Made by a program: the position numbers and the translations under genes. A stretch of 64,000 bases of DNA from JAWKTT01 sp041398965 (lineage in GTDB: Bacteria > Planctomycetota > Planctomycetia > Planctomycetales > Planctomycetaceae). The notes under the pieces were generated by a model that searched no databases, was not told the origin of the DNA, and was given only the letters and a program-made list of their open reading frames with translations. Positions 38,901 to 46,407 of the stretch are shown here, piece by piece (the stretch's first letter is position 1; every line of letters starts with the position of its first letter). The DNA lies in NCBI GenBank assembly GCA_041398965.1, contig JAWKTT010000008.1:62001-126000 (forward strand), given 5' to 3'.

Positions 38901-41677
38901 GAGAAGAGCTTCCACGCGAGGTACTCGGCTCGGTAGACGTCGCGGTTCTCGCTGACAACTTCCATCTCCCAGACCGGGCGGGTGCTGGCGAGTGCGTCGC
39001 TGTGGATTGGTTCGTAGAAGTCGGTGCCAGTGAGATGCAGGTGCAGACGGTCCTCGCGCAGGACCGTGGTGAGGTCGAGGGTTTGGGTGTTGACGCTGAA
39101 CCGATGTTTGCCGAAGCGGATGACATGGTCTCCCCCTTCGTAGAGTTCCTGCTTGTCTTTCAGTTGTCGGACGGCATCTTCACGTGCGGTTTTCAGTCGG
39201 CTTTGAATGTCGTCCACTTTGACGGAGTCGCCGAGCGTCTCTAACTGCGAGACGATGTCGCGGACCTTCTCGATCATCAGGTCGGACGCGAAGTAGCCAT
39301 GAATGTCGTTGATGGTCGGGAGCGAGTCGACGCGGCTCTTGATCCCTTTGAGGATGCGGTCAGCCGCTTGAGCGAGTGCGTTCGCGCGCTTGTTCCGTCG
39401 CTCAACAAGCTGCATTCGCCGCGTCTCGAAGGCACTCGCGACCTCTTCCCGCTTCTCGGCGAGTTGAATGATGAAGTCGTCGAACTCGGCGAACTTCCCT
39501 TCTAACTCTTCAACCTGCACCATCAGTTTGGTGAGGAACTCTTCGGTTTTCTCCGGAGTGTCGCAGACGTCGAGGTAGTTGACGACCGACTGATTGAGGA
39601 GCTTGAGCTGCGACGCAAACTCGGCTGAACCTTCGACAGATGCGAGCGATTGTCGTTTCCGTTTCAGTGCGGCTCGGGCGGCGTTGACGTGGCTGAAGAT
39701 GGCCGAGATGTTGTCGATGATCGTTGTACGCTGCGTCGCATCGTCGATCTTGAGGTTCGAGACGATCTCGATGAGCATCTCCAGTTCGCCGGCAGCATCG
39801 GCGATCTTCTCGTCGAGTCGTTTCGCATCGCTGACCTTTTGCAACCCGTCGATTTGCGACTGCTCTGTTGCAATCTTCTCTTCATAGGCGGCCAGAGAAT
39901 TCGGCTTCAGCAAGAACTCGACGCAGCGCTGCGAGAGTTGCTCGGTTGTTCTTGTGGCTTCCTTTTCGAGGGTGTCCACGAGTATGGGATCGATATAGCG
40001 GAGGTCACGGAGGGCGATGATGTCCCCCCGGATGGACCGCAATGAAGCGAGCGACTTAACGAAAGGGTCGATGTGATTAAACTGCTGACGACCGACTTCA
40101 TGGATCAGTTCGCGAGTGCGAGCGGCAACCTTCTTGGACTGCTCTGCAGTATTCGCCCGCACACGAACGACTTTTTCAAACTCGTCGACTGCCGCCCGGG
40201 CGGCGTCGCGGACTTGTGAGAGTGGTTCGCCAAGATTGGCGGCCTGTGGTTCGCGAATCCAGAAGTAGCTGTCGAGGACATCGGTCGACTGTTTGACGAT
40301 GTCGAGATACAGCCCAGCGTAGCTGTCGTCTTTCTCAATCAGGCCGAGGATCGCGTGACACTCGGCCATCCCCCGGACGATGTCGCGGTTTCCGATCTTG
40401 TAGAGGTACGAGTCGGTCGTCTGCTCGGGGACATAGTCGTTGCCGACGTAGGGGGTCTGCCAGATCTGAACGGCATGGTGCTTCTGTGGGTCGTTTGCCC
40501 CTTTAAAGAGAAGCATCTCACCGGCCCGAAACATCGTGAAGCCGTGGCAGATAACGGGAGTGTCGACCCGTTGCGCGATGAGGTTATAGCCCAGCAGCAC
40601 ATAGGCACCGGTCTCGGGCTGGTAGAAGACATACAGGGTATCTTCGCCGTTGGGGGCGACGACTCGACGCTCGAAGATCAGCCCCTGAATCGCGGTGTCG
40701 AAGGTCTTCGCTTCACCGGTTTGGAGGTAGTATCCGTTCGAGAAGATGAGACCATGATCGTCTGGGAGGAGGACGCAGGCATCTTTGAGTGAGTCAATTC
40801 GCTGTGCTCGTTTCAGCTTTTCGTTAAAGACAATGTAGCGATAATCTCGCTCTTGATAGGGGCGAATCTTCAGCAGGATGACGTGGCCCACGATGGCGTA
40901 CTGGATGTCGCCGTCGTCGAGTGTTTGATCGGCGTTGTCGACCGGTTCGGCATAGATGCCTTCGCCGGAGTCGGTGTTGTTTTCGACCTTAATGGTGAGG
41001 TCGCCCCCGACGGTTTCGACGAAGATGCGGTCTTCAATCGAGACGTGCGGGTGGGTGCCAAAGTGGTACATATCGCGGGTGGTTCGTTTCCATTCGAACT
41101 CGTGCTGCGACGGGAACTTGACTTCGTGATCGCTGCGGTTGTCGAGGTAGCGGAGGGTGTCCCCTTCGATCGCCCACTTGAACGACTTGATGTCGCTGGT
41201 CGACTTGCCGACCTGAAACACCATATACAGATGGGGCCCTCGCGAGAAGAACTTTGCGAAAGTGGCGTTCTTGTAGTAGCGGTAGACGTCCTGGAAGTCC
41301 TTCTGAAACTGTGCATTTCCGAGGAGATCAAGGCCCGTCGGTTGCAACCGTTGAGCCGCGGCATCGAACTCGTAACAGGCGAAGACATCGTTGACGTTAC
41401 GCTCTGCTTTGAGGCCGAAGTGGACGTTGTAGCCGAATAGAAACCGCGAACCGATCGAAACCATATCCCGCGGGATACAATTGTGCTCGGTGGTAATTCG
41501 TTCGGTGGTGAGCAGCTTGAGATCGATCGACCCGAAGACGTGCTTTCGGTCCTGGTTGAGTTCGTCCAACCGTCGACGCAGTTCCTCTCCATGCCCCCGC
41601 AGTCGATTCTGCAGAATCTCATAGGTTCCCCCCTCAAGTTGCATCGGGGCGTCGGCAGGGAGGGACGGAGTGGACAT
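35936..41677 (-). CDS. Giant AAA ATPase of the DNA repair ATPase type (DUF3686)
   Basis: The protein is 1,913 aa from ATG 41677; an ATG at 41731 would add 18 low-complexity residues. The N-terminal about 500 residues look like a beta-propeller-like DUF3686 region (FGSIDLKLLTTERITTEHNC). Long coiled coils occupy about 500-860. An AAA module has Walker A SPPGYGKTTLMEYIA (about 1345-1360) and Walker B NVMIYLDDIQHCHPEFLQKF (about 1412-1430). The C-terminal 350 residues are helical with a Pro/Thr-rich patch. The family name rests on annotation tradition, not proven repair activity. It sits downstream of a flotillin and a YqiJ-like gene, a recurrent association as far as I recall. Confidence 0.82.
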   Translation of the reverse strand: MSTPSLPADAPMQLEGGTYEILQNRLRGHGEELRRRLDELNQDRKHVFGSIDLKLLTTERITTEHNCIPRDMVSIGSRFLFGYNVHFGLKAERNVNDVFACYEFDAAAQRLQPTGLDLLGNAQFQKDFQDVYRYYKNATFAKFFSRGPHLYMVFQVGKSTSDIKSFKWAIEGDTLRYLDNRSDHEVKFPSQHEFEWKRTTRDMYHFGTHPHVSIEDRIFVETVGGDLTIKVENNTDSGEGIYAEPVDNADQTLDDGDIQYAIVGHVILLKIRPYQERDYRYIVFNEKLKRAQRIDSLKDACVLLPDDHGLIFSNGYYLQTGEAKTFDTAIQGLIFERRVVAPNGEDTLYVFYQPETGAYVLLGYNLIAQRVDTPVICHGFTMFRAGEMLLFKGANDPQKHHAVQIWQTPYVGNDYVPEQTTDSYLYKIGNRDIVRGMAECHAILGLIEKDDSYAGLYLDIVKQSTDVLDSYFWIREPQAANLGEPLSQVRDAARAAVDEFEKVVRVRANTAEQSKKVAARTRELIHEVGRQQFNHIDPFVKSLASLRSIRGDIIALRDLRYIDPILVDTLEKEATRTTEQLSQRCVEFLLKPNSLAAYEEKIATEQSQIDGLQKVSDAKRLDEKIADAAGELEMLIEIVSNLKIDDATQRTTIIDNISAIFSHVNAARAALKRKRQSLASVEGSAEFASQLKLLNQSVVNYLDVCDTPEKTEEFLTKLMVQVEELEGKFAEFDDFIIQLAEKREEVASAFETRRMQLVERRNKRANALAQAADRILKGIKSRVDSLPTINDIHGYFASDLMIEKVRDIVSQLETLGDSVKVDDIQSRLKTAREDAVRQLKDKQELYEGGDHVIRFGKHRFSVNTQTLDLTTVLREDRLHLHLTGTDFYEPIHSDALASTRPVWEMEVVSENRDVYRAEYLAWKLFSTPQALGLPTTETNRQSPAKQQTADKQPTPDQLSANRLSAVQQFMAPRYTEGYTKGVHDHDAAILLAALTEINSTCGLLRYSSSSRALAGYLWNHVIDDAIRVRLANKLTGYATIGHLFPDSKQEAAYIDELVAVLQASAAPLQPSTQRQRNEHNNGSGHDDSTQVITDESRREAAVIREAAEYLFYELTSDAHESRGGEFVVSQQAANLYREFHENLHSLRASDRLQKSLDGVRTDSLAALALAKNWVTAYVRQSLQSAPPTATTHQETQTLDVIDEVALLLMETALSNSNAATQPASFDQRRIVAADTVRQLTGLTGSHPVIGENGTYQLDFNRFRNKLARFDREVVPAFQQYHEIKSKVVESAREEMKLAEFQPRVLSSFVRNQLIDKVYLPLIGDNLAKQIGTSGNTKRTDRQGLLLLISPPGYGKTTLMEYIANRLGIIFMKINGPALGHHVTSLDPNAAPNAGAREEIEKLNLAFEMGDNVMIYLDDIQHCHPEFLQKFISLCDAQRKVEGVYKGKSRTYDFRGKKVAVVMAGNPYTESGEKFQIPDMLANRADIYNLGEIIGDSRDPFEMSYLENALTSNPLLAKLAARSQQDVYGIIKIADKARRQTVSGPNSSSPLDTSGVELEGTYALEELNEFVSTMTKLMRVRDVVLRVNQEYIASAAQHDDYRTEPPFLLQGSYRNMNRIAEKVLPAMNEAELETLIVSSYQNDAQTLTSGTEANMLKFKELIDRQTPEEQERWETIRRTYRQNVKMRGIGSEDKVGQVIASLTTLSDGLDAIRKAVTQGAGSLSTRPEHATGDDRVAAATTIVSSELAQLRTQLERGLTTLTELAQRPISIDVPEIRIPEISLPELLTDSLTQLASSPQPSRESSPTTTPKSAAASHRDDRTPRILDESDFLPAPPAPTTTPAQITVINRLPKTVYNVLEQQFNLMHGWLKPLTEMSRQQKQDFADLRPMVEECLRHYRTLLRKLEEAHDNDEG

Positions 41678-41725
41678 AGGTAGGGGTGTTGCCGGTGAGT
41701 TGTGACTGTGTGACGGGTCGTTTAG

Positions 41726-41746
41726 CCCCACACTTTATGTGTGGAG
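41726..41746. repeat. Short palindrome upstream of the giant ATPase
   Basis: CCACAC (41728-41733), loop TTTAT and GTGTGG (41739-41744), with flanking GC..GC. It lies between the small ORF at 41759 and the ATPase start at 41677. It could be another small dispersed palindrome or affect expression of the ATPase mRNA. Confidence 0.45.
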
Positions 41747-41758
41747 CGAACCACTAGG

Positions 41759-41953
41759 TTATGTCTCGTCGTCAATAACAGGATTCATCCATTCGACTCT
41801 GCCATCCCGCCAGACAGGAATCTGCCGCCCCTCGGCAGCATGTCTCCGCAGGGCCCGTTGTTGAGCCTTACGAATCGCCCGATCGATCCCTTCAAGGTCA
41901 CGAATGCGTTCGGCGATCGGATCGAGTTCGACGGGTTGATTCTCCTTTATCAT
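41759..41953 (-). CDS. Small partner protein overlapping the zeta-like gene
   Basis: The start is set at the ATG ending at 41953, which overlaps the upstream stop as ATGA; a start at 41977 is also possible. The 64-aa product is charged: a helix (DPIAERIRDLEGIDRAIRKA), then QQRALRRHAAEGRQIPVWRD and the end VEWMNPVIDDET. It resembles the small proteins often coded next to zeta-type kinases, so an antitoxin or modulator role is suggested by context only. Confidence 0.6.
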   Translation of the reverse strand: MIKENQPVELDPIAERIRDLEGIDRAIRKAQQRALRRHAAEGRQIPVWRDGRVEWMNPVIDDET

Positions 41954-42531
41954 TTCGACTCCAAGATTATGCGCCAAAGAGACTCGTTAATGACCTCTAA
42001 GTCGCCACTATCAAAGCGAGCGATTCTGTTCGTTTCCATTTTTCGTGTTGCGTCGAACAATTGCCAAGTGTTCAGAAGTGGACGGTACAGGTTCATGAAG
42101 TTGGATAGCCCTCGGACATAACGTCGTCGGACGATAACGTCGGGAACGTGGTGGCCGCCCGAGGCGACGCGAGTCTGGACTCTGGCGATGGCGAACTCTG
42201 GCGACGGTAGCCAGAAGAACAACATGTGAGTTTGATATCCCGTCTTACGGAGTTGCCGCAGGAGTGACGCGAACGAACGAGAGGCAAGTGTGGTCTCGAA
42301 TGCGAAACTGACGCGGTGTTTCGACAGTTCCGCGATTCGCTGCAACATGATTCGCCCCGCTTCCATCGCGACCGCTTCGACATCGAATGCCGAGAGACCT
42401 TCTGCAATCACATCCGCATTCACGAATTCGCGAATCTGAAAGTGATCACGCAGTAAATCGGGCGCACATGTCGACTTCCCGGCTCCGTTGGGGCCAGCAA
42501 TCAGGACGACATGAGGCGGAGAGTTGGGCAT
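41950..42531 (-). CDS. Zeta-toxin-like P-loop kinase
   Basis: The protein is 193 aa from ATG 42531 (MPNSPPHVVLIAGPNGAGKS). Walker A GPNGAGKST is followed by FVNADVIAEGLSAF (acceptor Asp) and SFAFETTLASRSFASLLRQL (the FETT segment of zeta-like toxins), then RVQTRVASGGHHVPDVIVRR, the lid arginines. Zeta toxins phosphorylate UDP-N-acetylglucosamine or related nucleotides; many chromosomal relatives have unknown targets. The gene lies inside the flotillin-ATPase module and overlaps the small gene downstream. The order kinase then small partner is the reverse of epsilon-zeta. Confidence 0.82.
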   Translation of the reverse strand: MPNSPPHVVLIAGPNGAGKSTCAPDLLRDHFQIREFVNADVIAEGLSAFDVEAVAMEAGRIMLQRIAELSKHRVSFAFETTLASRSFASLLRQLRKTGYQTHMLFFWLPSPEFAIARVQTRVASGGHHVPDVIVRRRYVRGLSNFMNLYRPLLNTWQLFDATRKMETNRIARFDSGDLEVINESLWRIILESK

Positions 42532-42603
42532 GAAGTCTGTCGTATGAGTCCTGGATATCTTATCACGATGATTGAATAGTGCGATCTGTGTCACATTGTC
42601 GTC

Positions 42604-42722
42604 GCCACGGATTCGGCGGATGATGATGGATCAAGAGATGGATTGCCTCTTGGCGAATCCGTCCCTTTGGTCGTCCTTGTGTCCATCACTTCATCCGTCC
42701 TAAATCCGTCTCAATCCGTGGC
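42604..42722. repeat. MITE-like palindromic element, copy B
   Basis: This 119-bp segment is bounded by GCCACGGATT (42604-42613) and its exact inverse AATCCGTGGC (42713-42722), the same ends as copy A at 13510-13667. Subterminal ATCCGT words recur. It begins 9 nt after the flotillin stop and fills most of the gap to the zeta-like gene. There is no coding capacity. Confidence 0.72.
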
Positions 42723-42730
42723 TCCCTGTG

Positions 42731-44842
42731 TTACGACTTCTTCTTCGGCATTGCTGGTTCCTCCTTATTGCCACCGAGGAGGCCGAGGCCGAGGGCGGCG
42801 ACTTTTTGGTCTAACATGCCGTTGGACTTCAGGAAACGCTGGAGGCGTTTCAGGCTGGTCGTGGTGCCGTCGTCGTCGGATTCTATCAGGAGTTTCCCGA
42901 TCAACGCGGCGACCGACATGTCCTTCACATCTTCAAAGCTCAAGCCAAACTGGCTGGTGAACTTTTGCAGGTTCTCGCGGAAGTCGTCGCTACCGCTGCC
43001 ATCGAAGAAGGTGTTTTTGACGTCGGTGAGGACGTTCGAGTTCTGCACCCAACGGTCGACGCTTTTCCCCGCTTTGATCGAGTCGACGATCTTGTCGAAG
43101 AACTGCGTCTCGCCGCCGACGATGTCGATGCGAGCGTTGCCGAGGGCGGCCCCGACGATCTTACTTTGCTCGGCTGCAATGTTCGTCTGTGCGGTGATGG
43201 CAGCGATCTCGATGTCTTTGTCTTTGTTGAGTCGCAGCTTGAACTCTTCGTGCTCGCGTCCCACGCCGTCGAAGATTTTCATCGCTTCCGCCTTCTCGGT
43301 GATCCCCTTCGCTTCGGCGGAGAACTTCTGATGCATCACCTCGGCTTCGGCCAGACCTTCCTTCTCGATCGCTTCGGCCTTGGCTTTTTGACCTGCGGCT
43401 TCGGCCATGGCTTTCTTCTCGATGACGACCGCTTCGGCCTCGCCTTGTTTCTGGATCGCTTCGGCCTTGGCAGCAATCACCTGCGCGTCGGCCAGTCCGG
43501 TGGCAGCCTGTGTCGCTTGCGTGGCTTCGGCGAGCATTTTCTTGGCGGCGGTTTCCTTTTCGGCTGCGGCTCGGTGAGCTTCGGCCTCGATCACTTCCTG
43601 TTCAGCCTGGAAGCCCGCTGCCTGCTTAGATGCTTCCGCCTGTTTGATTTCTTTCACGAGTGCCTGTTCGGCTTCCTTTTCCGCGGCAGTGATGGCGACA
43701 CGCTTTGCACGATCGGCAGTGGCGAACTCTTCGGTGTCTTTGATCTTCTGTTGTTCTTCGACGACCGACCGCTCGACCGCAACCCGCTCGCGAATGACGT
43801 CCTGAATCGCCTTTTTCTCGACTTCGATCGCCTTTTCCTTCTCGATCTCGGCCAGTCCGACGATCCGCTCGCGCTCGGTCACTTCCAGCATCCGATCCTT
43901 TTCGACTCGTTCCTTTTCAACCGCGTCGGTCCGTTCCTTATTCCGTTGGGCGACAATAATTTGTCGTAACTTATTCTCTTCGGCCACTTGGATTTGTTCT
44001 TCGGCCGTGATGCGGGCCCCTTCGGCCTTTTGACGTTCTTCTTCTTGAACCTTGGCCGCTTCCGCATGTTGACGAGCGGCGATCTCGGCGATCTCCCGCT
44101 TCTGCTTTTCGACCGCTTCGACCCGCTGCTTTTCGAGTTCAAGGATCGCCTCTTGAGCTTCGACGTCTTGTTTCTTAATGGTCTTCTCTTTTTCCCGCTG
44201 AATCTCGTTCGAGAGGACATGCTCGCGAGCGGTTAGCTGGGTGATCTTCTTAATCCCCTCGGCATCGAGAATGTTGTTCTGATTTAATAACTCGAGCGGT
44301 GTTTGTTCGAGGAAGTCGATGGCACAGTCGTCAAGAATGTAGCCATTAAGATCGGTCCCCAGAGCGTTCAGGATTTCGGCCTTGAACTTGTCCCGTTCTT
44401 CGTAGAGTTCGACAAAGTCAAATCGCTTGCCGACGGTCTTGAGGGCTTCGGAGAATTTCGCGTCGAAGAGTTCGACGAGCGAACGATGGTCGCTGGCACG
44501 CCGGCAACCGAGCGATTGAGCGACTTGCAGGATGTCCTCTTTCTGATTATTGACCCGGACAAAGAAGGCCACTTCAATGTCGGCCCGGACGTTGTCTTTA
44601 CAGATCAGCCCACTCTCACCTCGACGGGCGATCTCGATCCGCTTGACCGAAAGGTCCATTAACTCGGCTCGGTGCATGATCGGAATGACCACAATGCCCC
44701 CACCCGATGTGACCTGCATTCCCCCGATCCCGGTACGGACTAACGCCTCTTCAGGGCCCACCTTACGGTAGAACCGCGAGAGAATAATCAACGCTCCCGT
44801 GACGGCGAGAAAAACAAAGAAACCTGCGACGACGTATTCCAT
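42731..44842 (-). CDS. Flotillin family protein (YqiK-like)
   Basis: The start is ATG 44842 with GAGG 6 nt upstream; 703 aa. It has one N-terminal membrane helix (VVAGFFVFLAVTGALIILSR), an SPFH domain (about 30-200, with VGPEEALVRTGIGG and GIVVIPIMHRAELMDLSVKR), and a very long Glu/Ala-rich coiled coil (about 210-560). The C-terminal part is QTNIAAEQSKIVGAALGNA, then a short ordered region and a PKKKS tail. Flotillins scaffold membrane microdomains. The neighbours are a YqiJ-like OB-fold membrane protein upstream and the DUF3686 ATPase downstream, matching yqiJ-yqiK-type modules. Confidence 0.93.
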   Translation of the reverse strand: MEYVVAGFFVFLAVTGALIILSRFYRKVGPEEALVRTGIGGMQVTSGGGIVVIPIMHRAELMDLSVKRIEIARRGESGLICKDNVRADIEVAFFVRVNNQKEDILQVAQSLGCRRASDHRSLVELFDAKFSEALKTVGKRFDFVELYEERDKFKAEILNALGTDLNGYILDDCAIDFLEQTPLELLNQNNILDAEGIKKITQLTAREHVLSNEIQREKEKTIKKQDVEAQEAILELEKQRVEAVEKQKREIAEIAARQHAEAAKVQEEERQKAEGARITAEEQIQVAEENKLRQIIVAQRNKERTDAVEKERVEKDRMLEVTERERIVGLAEIEKEKAIEVEKKAIQDVIRERVAVERSVVEEQQKIKDTEEFATADRAKRVAITAAEKEAEQALVKEIKQAEASKQAAGFQAEQEVIEAEAHRAAAEKETAAKKMLAEATQATQAATGLADAQVIAAKAEAIQKQGEAEAVVIEKKAMAEAAGQKAKAEAIEKEGLAEAEVMHQKFSAEAKGITEKAEAMKIFDGVGREHEEFKLRLNKDKDIEIAAITAQTNIAAEQSKIVGAALGNARIDIVGGETQFFDKIVDSIKAGKSVDRWVQNSNVLTDVKNTFFDGSGSDDFRENLQKFTSQFGLSFEDVKDMSVAALIGKLLIESDDDGTTTSLKRLQRFLKSNGMLDQKVAALGLGLLGGNKEEPAMPKKKS

Positions 44843-44878
44843 AATGGCCTCGGAGTAGGCGGGGTGAGTGAGCGAAAA

Positions 44879-45463
44879 GGATAGACCGCGGATGACGCGG
44901 ATTGGGCGGATTGGGCGGATATTCGCGGATAGAAGTGAACGGGTGTGTAATGGCAATGATCTTGTGAGTGGTGCATAGGTGGTTTAGTGCTTGACGTGTC
45001 TCTTTCGTTCGTTTGAGAACGCCTTGCGCCGGAAGTCGGGCTTCTCTCCAAAGTTCAGAAGTAGTCCAACCTCGATTTGTGTTGCCTTAAGGTAGTTCAA
45101 TAGTTGTGCTTCATGGGTCGTGTGGAGTGATTCCGAAACCTTGACTTCAATGATGACTAATTGGTTGACAATGATGTCGGCGAAATAGGTGCCGACGTGT
45201 GCGCCATCATAGTAAACGCTGATTGGATCTTGCTGTGCGACGGTGAGTCCCTGTCTTGTTAAGGCCACAACGAGGGAGTTCTCGTAGACTTTCTCTAAGA
45301 AGCCGAACCCAAGGGCATTATAGACATCGTAGAACGTACCAATAATCTTGTCGGTAAGATCACAATGTAGCAGTTTGTTGTTCATAGGCTGGGAGAGGTG
45401 TCGAGAATCTGGTTTATCCTATCCGCGATAATCCGCCCAATCTGCGTCATCCGCGGTCTATCC
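44879..45463. mobile_element. Inverted-repeat-bounded unit carrying a GxxExxY gene
   Basis: The left end 44879-44932 begins GGATAGACCGCGGATGACGC; the right end 45419-45463 is its inverse. The outer 34 bases differ at one position, and the left copy has one extra GGGCGGAT unit. Both ends end inward in TCGCGGATAG. The ends are made of repeated CGGATT/CGCGGAT words, as in the MITE-like copies A and B. The only gene inside is the GxxExxY gene. No target-site duplication was seen. The right end overlaps the last 17 nt of the YqiJ-like gene. Confidence 0.65.
44984..45385 (-). CDS. GxxExxY family protein (PD-(D/E)XK nuclease-like)
   Basis: The protein is 133 aa, normal for the family. The signature is ALGFGFLEKVYENSLVVAL (GxxExxY). 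A nuclease-like core follows: TYFADIIVNQLVIIEVKVSE, where D...ExK matches the PD-(D/E)XK metal site, then HEAQLLNYLKATQIEVGLLL and NFGEKPDFRRKAF. These proteins are widespread and no function has been shown to my knowledge. The gene sits inside about 50-bp inverted repeats between the YqiJ-like gene and the flotillin, so it interrupts what would otherwise be an operon. Confidence 0.93.
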   Translation of the reverse strand: MNNKLLHCDLTDKIIGTFYDVYNALGFGFLEKVYENSLVVALTRQGLTVAQQDPISVYYDGAHVGTYFADIIVNQLVIIEVKVSESLHTTHEAQLLNYLKATQIEVGLLLNFGEKPDFRRKAFSNERKRHVKH

Positions 45464-46079
45464 GTATGACGGTGTAGAGGTTTGTGACTGGGTCGTAGTC
45501 GATGATTTCCGCGAGGGTGCCTTTGGGGATGGTTCCTTCTGTTGTTCTGACGTTGAGTTGCAGGGGAGCCCCTTCGCCGGTGGGGTAGAGGGCGTGGCCG
45601 GTTGTTGTGGTCGCTTCATTCGAGATGGTGATCTGCTTTCCAATGAGGTTGGTCGCTGGGTGGGGTTCGACGAACTTGAGCTTTCCTTTGAGTGGTTGAG
45701 TCAGAATCTTTGCGGCGAAGAGTCCGATCCCGAAGTTTCGCAGGTTGATGGCGATAATCTCCCAGACGGTGAGGTGGGAGAGGTGTTGATCGAAAGTGAC
45801 GGAGACGAGCCATGCTGGAAGGGCGAGCGCTGACATCCAGATCATGAAGGGGACGTCGCGAAGGTTGAACCATTTCAGACCGGCGAGTCCCCAGTGCAGG
45901 AGTGAGTGGTGTGAGTCGATGTCGAGGTCAATTTCCCATTCGTGATCGAGATGGAGATCGAGCACATCATGGGTGGCCGCCCCGACGATGACGAGAATCC
46001 AATACAACGAAACCAGTCCCAACAGTACGGTTGCCGGGAGGATGGGCCATTGAATGATGACGTTCAGGAATTCGATCAT
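45447..46079 (-). CDS. YqiJ-like OB-fold membrane protein
   Basis: The start is ATG 46079 (MIEFLNVIIQWPILPATVLL); 210 aa. Membrane segments are about 9-35 and 78-97, with a weaker one near 120-135. The C-terminal domain (about 140-205) is soluble and OB-fold-like: GKLKFVEPHPATNLIGKQIT, then GTIPKGTLAEIIDYDPVTNL. This is the pattern of YqiJ and NfeD-like partners of flotillins. The final residues (IDRG and stop) are encoded within the right inverted repeat of the GxxExxY unit, so the C-terminus may have been altered by insertion. Confidence 0.8.
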   Translation of the reverse strand: MIEFLNVIIQWPILPATVLLGLVSLYWILVIVGAATHDVLDLHLDHEWEIDLDIDSHHSLLHWGLAGLKWFNLRDVPFMIWMSALALPAWLVSVTFDQHLSHLTVWEIIAINLRNFGIGLFAAKILTQPLKGKLKFVEPHPATNLIGKQITISNEATTTTGHALYPTGEGAPLQLNVRTTEGTIPKGTLAEIIDYDPVTNLYTVIRIDRG

Positions 46080-46407
46080 GGGGAAGCCTATGTTGCGAGT
46101 ATGCAACAAATTTGCGGGTTTGGGGGGATAACGAAGGTCTGAGCGGTGGAGATCAAAGAATTTGCGGGGTTTTTGACGGCGAGCGGGATCGCTCCCGTCG
46201 AGATGAGTCATTCCGGTCGTGTCGATTGTCCCGTATGGACGGGTCAGGGGGGGGCGGAAAACAAGAGGCAAGTTTTTCTACCGGGTAAGCCGAAACGATG
46301 ACGTAGGCTTTACGGGACGACACCACCTCCTGACGAGGGGGCCGTGTGACTGTTCCGAAAGAAGAACTGCGGTTCATGGAGGAAGTCGCCTTGGGAACCT
46401 TGTTGGC
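46080..46407. other. Divergent promoter region
   Basis: These 328 bases lie between the minus-strand YqiJ-like gene and the giant plus-strand gene. The frame of the giant gene is open to 46219, but the translation there is basic and unlike LEPR-XLL proteins. Both promoters should lie here. I see no RNA gene or strong hairpin. Confidence 0.4.

Noticed and set aside
40853..41440. 195-aa plus-strand frame rich in Val/Asp/Glu over the giant ATPase gene
   Set aside because: It is opposite the conserved N-terminal region of the ATPase, has no ribosome-binding site and no domain.
41759..42722. Zeta kinase and partner as cargo of a transposon bounded by the MITE-like ends
   Set aside because: Both inverted ends of copy B lie on the same side of the kinase gene, so they do not enclose it.
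42965..43969. 334-aa Phe/Leu/Gly-rich frame antisense to the flotillin
   Set aside because: It is the mirror of the Glu/Ala-rich coiled-coil codons; hydrophobicity is an artefact of reading GAA/GAG-rich sequence backwards.
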